This document shows, one piece after another, positions 16,093 through 23,786 of a stretch of 52,890 nucleotides of DNA. The stretch spans positions 1 to 52,890 of the forward strand of contig CANTEO010000010.1 of assembly GCA_947652855.1 (NCBI GenBank). Reading direction: 5' to 3'. How positions within the stretch are numbered: the stretch's first letter is position 1; each line of letters starts with the position of its first letter. This DNA comes from an uncultured Roseburia sp. Its GTDB lineage: Bacteria > Bacillota > Clostridia > Lachnospirales > Lachnospiraceae. Made by a program: the position numbers and the translations under genes. Under the pieces are notes generated by a model. It was given only the letters and a program-made list of their open reading frames with translations. It was not told the origin of the DNA and ran no database searches.

Positions 16093-18783
16093 ATGAAAAA
16101 GTGGAAAGGCATTTTGTGCGCCGTCCTGCTGGTTTCCCTGTTGCTTAGAATGCCCTGGGAGCCGGCTTGGGCAGCCGAAGGAGCAGAGGAAGGCGTTACG
16201 GTTTCCTCGAGAGAAGAATTTATGTCCGCGTTGGAGCAGAAGAAAAGCCCGATCGTGGTGGACGGACTGATTACAATTGGGGATCAGGCAGAAGAGGGCG
16301 GCAGAATGCTCCCGGTCATGATTCCCGGGGGAACTGTGATTCGCGGGAAGGGAGAGGGCAGCATCTTAAATTCCCGCAGCCCGATTCAGCTGATGGGGGA
16401 CGGCGTGGAATTTCAAAGCCTGGAGCTGACGTTTGAGTCCAGCGACGCGTTGGGGAGCGTGCCGCACCGGGAGATTTTTCTGGCGGGGCATAGCCTTACA
16501 ATGGATGCCGTGGACACCTATTTGGAAGGCGGGGATTGGTTTGGCGGAACGGAGGATGAGCTGCTGCCGACCGTCTATGGCGGAGGGTTCACAGGCTCCG
16601 CGGTCGGGGACGGCGCGTCATTGACCGTGCGAAATTCCACCAAAAAGACGATGTTCCAAAAGATTGTGATGGGGCATGGGGAAGACGCTGACAGAAAAGC
16701 GCCGTACAACGGCTCTGCCGTTGTGCAGCTTGACGCTTCTGCAATTGTCAGGGATGGGGTGGACGTCCGGCATAACAGCGGCGCAAGCATAGTGCTTTCG
16801 GACGAAAAATATGACAAATCCGCAGGGACGGTGAAGTTTTACGGGAATGAGGGGACGTCGCTCGTTATCCGAAGATGCCAGGCGCTGGATGCCGTCGTAA
16901 CGGGCGTCGCCTCCATTCTTTTGGAAGACCGGGGATGCCTGGCGCCTAAGCTGGCGGAGGCGGACGGCAGTACGCCAAAGGATCCGGCGAGGGCGGACGG
17001 CGGCGCGCCAAAGGCCCCGTCAGCGCCAAGCGGAGCCACGCCGACGGAACCAAACGGCGTCACGCCGACGCAGCCGTCGGAGCTGAACGATATCACGGTC
17101 AAGACGGACGGCTGCCTGGATTTAAGCAGGCTGGCAAGCGTGAGGGTCAAAGGGGATTTTGCCGGGAAAGCCGCAGGGGAAGAAGGAAAGGAAGGGCTTC
17201 TCGTGTTAAGGCGGGACGGACGGCTGACCATTGACGGCGCCGTTACGGGGACGACTCGTTTCCAGACGGATTACCGCGCCATGTCAGGCGTGTTTTTCGA
17301 TCAGTGGGACTATATCCGGGCGGATGCAGCGAACATATCGGGGGATCATTTCATCCTGTCAGAAAGGGATAAGGAGAACGGAATTTCGCTTCAATGGAAG
17401 AATGGGGCGTGGACGGCAAGCCATTCTTCTTACAGCGAAGATGGATTGGCGGACAAAATAGAGGTCACGCCGTCTTCCCCTTCCGCAGATATCAGCGGCA
17501 TTTTAGAGAGGCCGGATGGGTCGGTTCCAGACGAGGGATCCTTTTTCAAGATTCTTTGGAAGGATAGCGACGGCAACGCGCTTGCAGATGACGTTGTGGA
17601 GGATGAGTGGCTGTATGGGCCGGACTATGTGATCTGCGTCAAGACGGAGTATTGGGAAAGCGAGGATCCAGACGTTCTGCTGAAAACAGACTGGGGCAAC
17701 GCGGTGGGCCTGCTTGGCTCTGCGGAGCATCCCGGAACATATTTCCTGTATGCCCAAGACGGGGCGAAGACGGGGAGCTATACGTTTCTGCTCTGCTCCC
17801 GCCCGATTCCAGGGGCCTTAAGCTCTGTTGCGGATGTGAAGGCGTTAAAGGATATAATAAAAGCAGAGGCTATCATCCGGTTTTACGATTCTGGGAAAGA
17901 GGACGATCCTGAGCATGAGCACCGTTTTGCGTCGCAGCTTAGGAAGGAGGCGACTTGTCAGGAAACGGGAGAGCGGTTCAGGGAATGCGTCGATTGCGGC
18001 TATGCATACACGCAGATTCTTCCGAAGAAGGCGCATACGATTGAGGAGGATCCGGCGGTGGCGGCAAGCTGCGTAAAGGAAGGCTGGTCGGAGGGATGCC
18101 ATTGCGGCGTCTGCGGCGAGGTCATAAGGAGGCAGCAGAGGATACCGAAGCTCTCCCATCATTATCAGGAGGAGGTCACAAAGGCGGAGCCAAACGTCAA
18201 CGGGACGATTGTGACGGCCTGCGCATATTGCGGGGAGGCCGTGGGGGAACGCGTCCTGCATTGCCCAAAGAAGGCGAAGCTTTCCTTTCAGTCCTGCGTG
18301 TACAATGGAAAGGCAAGGCGTCCTAAGGTAGTGGTGGAAGACGCGGACGGCAATGAGATGGAAGAGAGGCATTACTCTTTGGTTTACCGGAAGAACAAAG
18401 ATGTGGGGATTGCAAGCGTTCAGGTTCGTTTTCAAGGCATCTATGCCGGGGTGATGACGAAAACGTTTCAGATTAAGCCGCGGCCGACAAGCATTGTAAA
18501 GCTCACTGCGAAAGCCGGGGGCTTTCAGGTAAAATGGAAGAAGAAGGCCGGGCAGTCGGCGGGATATTGGATTCAATATTCCACCAATAAAAAATTTACC
18601 GGGAAAGCCACCAAGAGCGTATTTGCAAAAAAGAACGCGGACACGTCGAAGACGGTGAAGAAGCTTTCGTCCGGGAAGACGTATTATGTCCGGGTCTGCA
18701 CCTATAAAAATGTCAAACAGAAGAAAAAGACGGCGCGCCTTGCCTCGAAATGGTCAAAGGCGCATACGGTGACGGTTCTGTGA
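16093..18783 (+). CDS. Secreted beta-helix-like surface protein with Cys-rich repeats and fibronectin-like C-terminus
   Basis: I start at 16093 (MKKWKGIL), 6 bases after AGGAGG. A signal peptide (hydrophobic LCAVLLVSLLL, likely cut after AWA) leads to a region of about 270 residues rich in short beta strands (VIRGKGEGSILNS, LTVRNST, IVRDGVDVRHNSGA), suggesting a pectate-lyase-like right-handed helix. A Pro/Thr-rich linker comes near residue 320. Two Cys-pair repeats of the HEHRF..ATC..G..C..CG type lie at roughly 605-720. An Ig-like module (YNGKARRPKVVVEDADGN) is near 730-795 and a fibronectin III-like module fills 796-896. There is no LPxTG anchor. Function is unknown; adhesion or glycan contact is plausible. 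Confidence 0.75.
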   Translation: MKKWKGILCAVLLVSLLLRMPWEPAWAAEGAEEGVTVSSREEFMSALEQKKSPIVVDGLITIGDQAEEGGRMLPVMIPGGTVIRGKGEGSILNSRSPIQLMGDGVEFQSLELTFESSDALGSVPHREIFLAGHSLTMDAVDTYLEGGDWFGGTEDELLPTVYGGGFTGSAVGDGASLTVRNSTKKTMFQKIVMGHGEDADRKAPYNGSAVVQLDASAIVRDGVDVRHNSGASIVLSDEKYDKSAGTVKFYGNEGTSLVIRRCQALDAVVTGVASILLEDRGCLAPKLAEADGSTPKDPARADGGAPKAPSAPSGATPTEPNGVTPTQPSELNDITVKTDGCLDLSRLASVRVKGDFAGKAAGEEGKEGLLVLRRDGRLTIDGAVTGTTRFQTDYRAMSGVFFDQWDYIRADAANISGDHFILSERDKENGISLQWKNGAWTASHSSYSEDGLADKIEVTPSSPSADISGILERPDGSVPDEGSFFKILWKDSDGNALADDVVEDEWLYGPDYVICVKTEYWESEDPDVLLKTDWGNAVGLLGSAEHPGTYFLYAQDGAKTGSYTFLLCSRPIPGALSSVADVKALKDIIKAEAIIRFYDSGKEDDPEHEHRFASQLRKEATCQETGERFRECVDCGYAYTQILPKKAHTIEEDPAVAASCVKEGWSEGCHCGVCGEVIRRQQRIPKLSHHYQEEVTKAEPNVNGTIVTACAYCGEAVGERVLHCPKKAKLSFQSCVYNGKARRPKVVVEDADGNEMEERHYSLVYRKNKDVGIASVQVRFQGIYAGVMTKTFQIKPRPTSIVKLTAKAGGFQVKWKKKAGQSAGYWIQYSTNKKFTGKATKSVFAKKNADTSKTVKKLSSGKTYYVRVCTYKNVKQKKKTARLASKWSKAHTVTVL

Positions 18784-18807
18784 GGAGTGGGCGTCCCATG
18801 CAGGCAG

Positions 18808-18850
18808 GCGCAGGGCGGCGCCAGATGCATGAGGCGCCCTGCGCTTTTTT
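18808..18850 (+). terminator. Intrinsic terminator of the 16093-18783 gene
   Basis: GCGCAGGGC-GCC (with a 3-base bulge) pairs with GGCGCCCTGCGC around a 10-base loop, and six T follow directly. Confidence 0.88.
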
Positions 18851-18860
18851 GTCTTATAAG

Positions 18861-19001
18861 ACAAAAAATAATATGCGTACTCGCACAAGCGGTAAAAAAT
18901 TGCTTCGCAATTGTGCTCGGCGCAGCAAAATGTGCAAGCCCCTCATGAGTGAGGGGTTAGGGGAGTTGAAGTGGGCTTGCCCACTTTGTTTCGGGCATCC
19001 G
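18861..19001. repeat. Cluster of four short palindromes between convergent genes
   Basis: Within 140 bases there are TTGC-TTC-GCAA (18898-18911), an outer pair GCACAA/TTGTGC around it, CCCCTCA-TGAG-TGAGGGG near 18938 and AAGTGGGC-TT-GCCCACTT near 18969. Read on the minus strand, the first hairpin is followed by six T and would serve as terminator for the XRE gene. The rest exceeds what a terminator needs and resembles a REP/MITE-like structured repeat. Confidence 0.55.
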
Positions 19002-19337
19002 TCAGACAGACGTTTCTTCCATGGATGCGAATGCATGGAGGATGCGAAGGAACAGGGGCTTTACGGCGGACGGGATTTGCCTGTATTCCGCCAGGATGCG
19101 CTGCTCTTTCGGCGTGAGGCTGCAATTGGGCGTCTGGCAGGAAGACAGGCCGAGCAGATAATCGGCGCTTGTGTGGAAGTAGGCCGCGAGTTGGGCGATG
19201 GTGTCAAGATCCGGCTGCCGATGGTTTCGGACGTATCCGCTTAAGGTGGATGTGTGCAGCTTTAAGTCGCCGGCCAGCTGCTTTTGCGAGATGTTTTCGC
19301 GCTCCAATAGGTTTTTCAATTGTTTTCCGACGTTCAT
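19002..19337 (-). CDS. Small XRE-family transcriptional regulator
   Basis: A 111-residue cytoplasmic DNA-binding protein. Residues 5-62 form a Cro/C1-type helix-turn-helix (LKNLLERENISQKQLAGDL, then TSTLSGYVRNHRQPDLDTIAQLA), continuing with FHTSADYLLG, a hallmark of XRE regulators. The C-terminal 45 residues (LTPKEQRILAEYRQI) are a short helical tail as found in many SinR/ImmR-like proteins. AAAGGAGG lies 5 bases before the ATG. It is transcribed toward the preceding surface-protein gene and diverges from the GNAT gene. A dyad at 19357-19380 could be its operator. Target genes are unknown. Confidence 0.85.
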   Translation of the reverse strand: MNVGKQLKNLLERENISQKQLAGDLKLHTSTLSGYVRNHRQPDLDTIAQLAAYFHTSADYLLGLSSCQTPNCSLTPKEQRILAEYRQIPSAVKPLFLRILHAFASMEETSV

Positions 19338-19356
19338 GTTCTCCTCCTTTTTGCCG

Positions 19357-19380
19357 CAGCTTGCTTTAAATGCAAAGCTG
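19357..19380. promoter_or_regulatory. Possible operator dyad upstream of the XRE gene
   Basis: CAGCTTGC and GCAAAGCTG form an imperfect inverted repeat around TTTAAAT, immediately upstream of the ribosome site of the XRE gene. The position and symmetry suit autoregulation, but this is inference only. Confidence 0.3.
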
Positions 19381-19525
19381 GCGTCTCTTATAGTTATTTG
19401 CAGATACCTTTATTTTATTGGAAGAGCATGAAGCCAAAGTCTGTCTGTATTCGGCCATAAGGCATGGGATAAACGCGCTTTTTGGAGGCGCGGAAGAAAA
19501 TTTTGGAAGGCGAAGGAGAGCTGTT

Positions 19526-20017
19526 ATGGATGAAAGAATGTGTTCAGGCCGTCTTTTGCTAAAGCCGCTGCCATTGGATGGCATGACGCAGATATGGCGG
19601 AAGGATCCGTCGTTTTTGAAGCAATCTGTGATCTCGCAAGTGATACTGGACGCCGTGGCGCATAAAATGGATCAGATGCGCCAGGTTCCGTCCGATCTGC
19701 ATCCCTGGCTTACCTATTGGCTGATACAGGAGAAGGAGAGCAAAGAGGGGATCGGCCTGATCGGCTGCAAGAGCCTGCCGGATCCGCAGGGGTACGTGGA
19801 GCTTGGCTACGCGATGGCGCGGGAATGCCGCCGCAAAGGGTATATGACGGAGGCCCTGCTTTGCTTCTTGGACTGGCTGTACGGATGCCCGTTTTGCAAC
19901 GGGGCAATGCTTTCGATCCAATGCGGGAATGAGGGCTCAAGAAAGGTGGCCAAGCGCTGCGGCTTTGTGTGTGAAGGGATAAAGGAAGGCAGCGGCCTTT
20001 ACAGATATCGGTTTTGA
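19526..20017 (+). CDS. GNAT-family N-acetyltransferase
   Basis: I choose the ATG at 19526 (MDERMCSGRLLLKPL), with AAGGAGAG about 7 bases upstream; this gives 163 residues. The sequence has the layout of RimJ/RimL-type acetyltransferases: an N-terminal RLLLKPL strand, GLIGCKSLPDPQGYVELGYAMARECRRKGYMTEAL (split here as GLIGCKS and ECRRKGYMTEAL, the acetyl-CoA-binding R/Q-x-x-G-x-G/A-like site), and a C-terminal N-EGSRKVAKRCGFVCEG motif. It probably acetylates a small molecule or a protein N-terminus; the substrate cannot be told. It diverges from the XRE regulator. Confidence 0.85.
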   Translation: MDERMCSGRLLLKPLPLDGMTQIWRKDPSFLKQSVISQVILDAVAHKMDQMRQVPSDLHPWLTYWLIQEKESKEGIGLIGCKSLPDPQGYVELGYAMARECRRKGYMTEALLCFLDWLYGCPFCNGAMLSIQCGNEGSRKVAKRCGFVCEGIKEGSGLYRYRF

Positions 20018-20062
20018 GGCTTCTCGGCCGTTTGGCTCTGGCTTAGCCGCGGCAAAATTTTG

Positions 20063-20090
20063 TTGATTCCTGCGGATTCCTATTGATAAT
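20063..20090 (+). promoter_or_regulatory. Probable promoter of the hydrogenase gene
   Basis: TTGATT (20063-20068) and GATAAT (20085-20090) are 16 bases apart, about 65 bases ahead of the start codon in an AT-rich stretch. Another -10-like TATAAA lies 15 bases further downstream, so the exact start is uncertain. Confidence 0.45.
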
Positions 20091-20155
20091 AGTTTCACAA
20101 TATTATAAAATAAAAGCAAACCATGCGGTGAAAATAAACTAAAGGAGAGAATGGG

Positions 20156-21622
20156 ATGTACGCTGATGGAAACGTAATCAAAATTAAACATGAGGTTTTG
20201 TACGAAGTGGCGAAGCTGGCATTTAAAGGGACGTTGGGAGAAAAGAGGGACCATATTCCCGAAAAGCTGATTCCGGGGCCTACGCCGCAGTTTCGCTGCT
20301 GCATTTATAAAGAAAGGGAGATCATCCGCCAGAGGATCCGCCTTGCGGAGGGGAAGGCGCCGGGCGAGGTGGATGACGGCAATATCATACAGGTGATCAG
20401 CTCGGCTTGTGAGGATTGCCCGATTTCCCGATATGTCGTGACGGACAACTGCCAAAACTGTATCGGGAAGGCCTGCATCAATGCCTGCAATTTTGAGGCG
20501 ATCACGATCGGAAGCCACCGTTCCCACATTGACCCGTCGAAATGCAAAGAGTGCGGGAAGTGCGCGAAGGCTTGCCCATACCATGCAATCGCAGATTTAA
20601 AGCGTCCCTGCAAATTCAACTGCCCGGTGAATGCGATCACGCAGGATGAGCGCGGCATTTCTGTCATTGACGAGAAGAAATGCATCCGCTGCGGCCTTTG
20701 CATACATAAATGCCCGTTTGGGGCGATCGGCTCCAAAACCTTCATTGTGGATGTGATTGAGGCGTTAAAGTCAGATCAGCCGGTTTACGCGATTTTGGCT
20801 CCGTCAACGGAAGGGCAGTTCGGAACGGACATCACGATGCAGAGCTGGAGGAACGCAATGCGCCTTCTGGGCTTTGAGGATCTGGTGGAGGCAGGGCTTG
20901 GCGGGGACATGACGACGCAGGCCGAAGGCGACGAGTGGTTTGAGGCGTTTCAGGAAGGCAAGAAGATGACGACGTCCTGCTGTCCGGGCTTCGTCAACAT
21001 GATCCGCAAGCATTACCCGCAGCTGGAGGAGATGATGTCAACGGCAGTCTCCCCAATGTGCGCAGTGTCCCGCATGATTAAGGCGAAAGTCCCGAATGCG
21101 GTCACCGTCTTCATCGGGCCGTGCATCGCCAAGAAGTCAGAGGCGAAGGAGCATAAGATTGAGGGCAATGCCGATTATGTGCTGACATACAGCGAGATCC
21201 GGGCCATTATGAAAGCGAAGGGCGTGGAGCTGCAGCCGTCTGAGAATGACTATCAGGAATCCACCACGTTTGGAAAACGCTTTGGCAATTCCGGCGGCGT
21301 GACGGCGTCTGTGCTGGAATATATGAAAGAGAAGGATTACGACTGCGATCCGAAGGTATGCAAGGCGAACGGCGCGGCGGAATGCAAAAAGGCGCTTCTG
21401 CTGTTAAAGGCGGGCAGGCTCCCGGAGGATTTCATCGAAGGCATGGCGTGCGTCGGCGGCTGCGTCGGCGGGCCAAGCGCGTTCAAGGATCAGATGCAGG
21501 CGAAGAAGGACAGGGACGCTTTGATTGGGCAGGCGGACAGCCGCACAATCGTGGGCAATCTGGACAACTATGACATGGATCAGTTTTCCATGCACCGCGT
21601 GGAGCATTCTGCGGAGGCATAA
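20156..21622 (+). CDS. Monomeric [FeFe]-hydrogenase-like protein, group B
   Basis: A 488-residue iron-sulfur protein with ferredoxin-like cysteine clusters at about 85-107 (CEDCP, CQNC, ACINAC), 130-156 (CKECGKCAKAC, PCKFNCP) and 176-186 (CIRCGLCIHKCP). The H-cluster domain follows. Its cysteine ligands are in TSCCPGFV (Cys275), FIGPCIAKKSE (Cys323) and MACVGGCVGG (Cys432, Cys436). The TSCCPGFV and VGGCVGG variants differ from the TSCSPGW and PGGCINGG motifs of well-studied group A enzymes and mark group B, so it may evolve or sense H2. AGGAGAG precedes the ATG. No maturation genes (hydE/F/G) or NADH subunits are nearby. Confidence 0.9.
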   Translation: MYADGNVIKIKHEVLYEVAKLAFKGTLGEKRDHIPEKLIPGPTPQFRCCIYKEREIIRQRIRLAEGKAPGEVDDGNIIQVISSACEDCPISRYVVTDNCQNCIGKACINACNFEAITIGSHRSHIDPSKCKECGKCAKACPYHAIADLKRPCKFNCPVNAITQDERGISVIDEKKCIRCGLCIHKCPFGAIGSKTFIVDVIEALKSDQPVYAILAPSTEGQFGTDITMQSWRNAMRLLGFEDLVEAGLGGDMTTQAEGDEWFEAFQEGKKMTTSCCPGFVNMIRKHYPQLEEMMSTAVSPMCAVSRMIKAKVPNAVTVFIGPCIAKKSEAKEHKIEGNADYVLTYSEIRAIMKAKGVELQPSENDYQESTTFGKRFGNSGGVTASVLEYMKEKDYDCDPKVCKANGAAECKKALLLLKAGRLPEDFIEGMACVGGCVGGPSAFKDQMQAKKDRDALIGQADSRTIVGNLDNYDMDQFSMHRVEHSAEA

Positions 21623-21636
21623 AATTTAGATTGGAT

Positions 21637-21668
21637 GGGGCATATCAATAGGGTATGCCCCTTTTTTT
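21637..21668 (+). terminator. Intrinsic terminator after the hydrogenase gene
   Basis: GGGGCATA and TATGCCCC form a perfect 8-bp stem followed by seven T. Confidence 0.93.
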
Positions 21669-21758
21669 ACGAAAATTTTATAGGGCTTGCCATTGCAGGG
21701 GAAGAGTATAGCGTTTATAATGGGTAAAATGATTGTGGCGAAAGAGAGGATCAAAGGA

Positions 21759-22847
21759 ATGGCGATAGAAAATTTAATAGAAAATGTTGACAGTCAAATA
21801 GTGAATATTAGGACAAAAAATTTAGATATATCTTTTAATGAATTATATGATATGTATCGGAATCAGGAATTGATTATTTCACCGGATTATCAGCGCTTGT
21901 TTCGATGGGAAGAAGAGAAGAGGTCTAGGTTTATAGAATCACTTATTTTGGAGATGCCTGTTCCGCCAATTTTTGTGATAGAAGCGGAGGAGGGAGTGTA
22001 TGAGTTGATAGATGGATTGCAGAGAATTTCAAGTTATTTGCATTTTAGAGGGGAAAAGTTGGGGGACAGTAATTTAGAGCCTTTGATTTTACAGGGGTGT
22101 GATATCGTTCCGGATTTGAATGGCTTATCATTTTCGCTTTTGCCTAAAGTGTTGCAAATTAAAATAAAAAGAAGTTTTGTAAGGATGGAGGTAATCAAAA
22201 AGGAAAGTGAAGCTTCTCTTAAATATCATATGTTTAAAAGGCTAAATACGGGAGGAGACCTGCTGTCGGCGCAGGAAATTAGGAACTGCACTGTGAGGAT
22301 ATTAGGGGCAAAGGCTTTGGATTTTCTGGAGAAGTGCAGTGAAAATAGAGATTTTCAAAAAATTGTGTCGCGAATTGGGAAAGAGAAGGAGAAATTGCAG
22401 TATAAGCAAGAGTTAGTTCTGCGCTATTTGGCAATGAAAAATGATTTAGAAGATTATAAGTATCCTGTTACGGAATATCTTACAAATTATTTAGAGGATA
22501 TTACTGTTGGAAAACGTGAATTTAATTATGAAAGGGAAGGAAAAATTTTTCAAAAAACAGCTTCTTTCATTTCTGAGAAATTTGGAGAAAATGCCTTTTC
22601 AGGGATAACAAAAAATGGAGTGTATAGAAATGAGTTCGTGCTGTATTATTACGATGGCTTGTTTGTTTCAGTGGCAAATTGGATTGATTCCATATTGAAA
22701 TACAGTGATCCAGATAAGGTAGTGGATAAATTAAATGAAATAAAATTCGGAGAGCATTTAAGGGCTTATAAAACGGGAAGTGTGAATGGGGTAAAAACTA
22801 GAATAAGATTATTTATGGAAGGGGTGCAGGAGATACTTGACAGCTGA
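21759..22847 (+). CDS. DUF262-domain protein (ParB/Srx-like fold), partner of the downstream HEPN protein
   Basis: I place the start at 21759 (MAIENLIENVDS), 9 bases after GAGG, giving 362 residues. The N-terminal DUF262 domain is recognisable from PDYQRLFRW (42-50), FIESLILEMPVPPIFV and YELIDGLQRISSYL (81-94, the DGxQR motif). FKRLNTGGDLLSAQEIRN follows, the second conserved DUF262 block. This domain forms the nuclease/NTPase half of GmrSD-type restriction enzymes, but the DUF1524 HNH partner domain is absent. The gene is much more AT-rich than its neighbours. Its stop overlaps a downstream TTG-started HEPN gene by 11 bases, so the two are translated together. Probably a defence or toxin-antitoxin component. 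Confidence 0.85.
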   Translation: MAIENLIENVDSQIVNIRTKNLDISFNELYDMYRNQELIISPDYQRLFRWEEEKRSRFIESLILEMPVPPIFVIEAEEGVYELIDGLQRISSYLHFRGEKLGDSNLEPLILQGCDIVPDLNGLSFSLLPKVLQIKIKRSFVRMEVIKKESEASLKYHMFKRLNTGGDLLSAQEIRNCTVRILGAKALDFLEKCSENRDFQKIVSRIGKEKEKLQYKQELVLRYLAMKNDLEDYKYPVTEYLTNYLEDITVGKREFNYEREGKIFQKTASFISEKFGENAFSGITKNGVYRNEFVLYYYDGLFVSVANWIDSILKYSDPDKVVDKLNEIKFGEHLRAYKTGSVNGVKTRIRLFMEGVQEILDS

Positions 22848-23520
22848 TGAATTTAGGGCAAGTTTGGAAACTGACTTGGCATGGAGGCAGGAGGAAATTG
22901 CTTTTTTTAAGAATCAATTAAATTATGTTCCTGAAATTCATAAAAACAGATATCGAAAGTCGTTGGTTTTAATATTATACTCACATTTAGAGGGATACAT
23001 AAAATTGGGTCTACAGACTTATGTCCAATATATTAATTCTCTGGGATTAACTAGAGACATGGTGACGATTGGGCTTAAGGCAGCTTCAATGAATAAAGAA
23101 TTTAACGCTTATGATAATTTAGATAGAAAATGTATTGTTTTTAGGAGAGAATTGCCGGAAGATACAGGATTGCATAAATTTTTTAGAAGAGTGGATTTTG
23201 TATCCAAATATGAAGAGTTTATGGAGAGGAATTTAGAGATAGATGATGGCATAGTTAATACAGAATCGAATTTATGGTATCTTGTGCTTCAAAAAAATTT
23301 ATATAAATTAGGCTTGCCTGTGGATATGTTTGAGATGTATAAATCAGATATTGACGCGCTTGTCAATCGAAGGAATTCAATCGCGCATGGCAGTTTTCGA
23401 TCTGGAATCACTGGAGAGGAGTTTCAGAGATGGGAAGTGAGCGTTATTGATGTTTTGTCTGGCATTGCGAGGCTGCTTTATGATTTTGCATTACATGAGA
23501 GGTATAAGAAGTCAGATTAG
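22837..23520 (+). CDS. HEPN-domain protein of the MAE_28990/MAE_18760 type (predicted RNase toxin or effector)
   Basis: A 227-residue protein starting at TTG 22837, with AGGAG about 5 bases upstream. The only nearby ATG (22816) is in another frame. YSHLEGYIKLG (48-58) matches the opening helix of MAE_28990-like HEPN proteins, and RRNSIAHG (178-185) supplies the R-x4-H motif (Arg179, His184) of HEPN ribonucleases. In this family the enzyme cuts RNA, and in paired modules it is held in check or guided by its partner. Base composition is AT-rich, like the DUF262 gene it overlaps. A role in phage defence or abortive infection is inferred from the family and pairing, not shown. Confidence 0.85.
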   Translation: MTADEFRASLETDLAWRQEEIAFFKNQLNYVPEIHKNRYRKSLVLILYSHLEGYIKLGLQTYVQYINSLGLTRDMVTIGLKAASMNKEFNAYDNLDRKCIVFRRELPEDTGLHKFFRRVDFVSKYEEFMERNLEIDDGIVNTESNLWYLVLQKNLYKLGLPVDMFEMYKSDIDALVNRRNSIAHGSFRSGITGEEFQRWEVSVIDVLSGIARLLYDFALHERYKKSD

Positions 23521-23545
23521 GTTGCCCTAGATTTACAATGTCATT

Positions 23546-23580
23546 CGCTTAAGGCTTATCTTAAGCGTCAGCTTTTTTTT
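23546..23580 (+). terminator. Probable terminator after the HEPN gene
   Basis: CGCTTAAG and CTTAAGCG pair perfectly around a 6-base loop. Eight T follow, but 5 bases (TCAGC) separate them from the stem, which makes it slightly atypical. Confidence 0.6.
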
Positions 23581-23643
23581 GAGAGTGATATTGCCTAAAT
23601 TTAAGGATTATTTAACCAGTAAAAAAATTCTTGGTTGAAAATT

Positions 23644-23705
23644 TTCCATCTGTGCATTTGTGATTTAAAAAAGTTAAAAGTCACGATTGCATAGATGGAA
23701 TTTTT
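23644..23705. repeat. Long inverted repeat with T-tail between the HEPN module and the two-component system
   Basis: Bases 23644-23663 and 23681-23700 are reverse complements with about 3 mismatches in 20, around an AT-rich 17-base loop, followed by five T. It may be a second terminator, or the end of the AT-rich insert. Confidence 0.6.
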
Positions 23706-23760
23706 GTAAGGAATTCGTAAGAATTTCCTTTTTGTTTTCGTAAGGAATGAAGAGTAAGAT
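23706..23760 (+). promoter_or_regulatory. Promoter with phased direct repeats before the response-regulator gene
   Basis: GTAAGGAAT occurs at 23706 and 23740 and the variant GTAAGAATT at 23717, giving spacings of 11 and 23 bases, that is, one and about two helical turns. Such phased repeats are typical binding sites of OmpR/PhoB-family regulators. TTGTTT (23732-23737) and TAAGAT (23755-23760), 17 bases apart, fit a promoter whose spacer holds the third repeat, so autoregulation by the downstream regulator is likely. Confidence 0.6.
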
Positions 23761-23786
23761 CATTTCAGGCTTAAAGGAGGAGTAGG

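Noticed and set aside
17845..18576. 243-codon minus-strand frame inside the surface-protein gene
   Set aside because: It lies antisense to the conserved Cys-repeat and Ig-like modules and shows no protein-family features.
19418..19525. Longer start for the GNAT protein
   Set aside because: The extra 36 residues show no family similarity and no ribosome site; the ATG at 19526 has one.
21759..22847. Full GmrSD-type restriction enzyme
   Set aside because: Only the DUF262 part is present; no DUF1524 HNH-type motif was found in the C-terminal half or in the next gene.
21637..23760. CRISPR array or integrase-bearing mobile element around the DUF262-HEPN genes
   Set aside because: No regularly spaced repeats, integrase, transposase or tRNA gene is present; only composition and hairpins suggest transfer.
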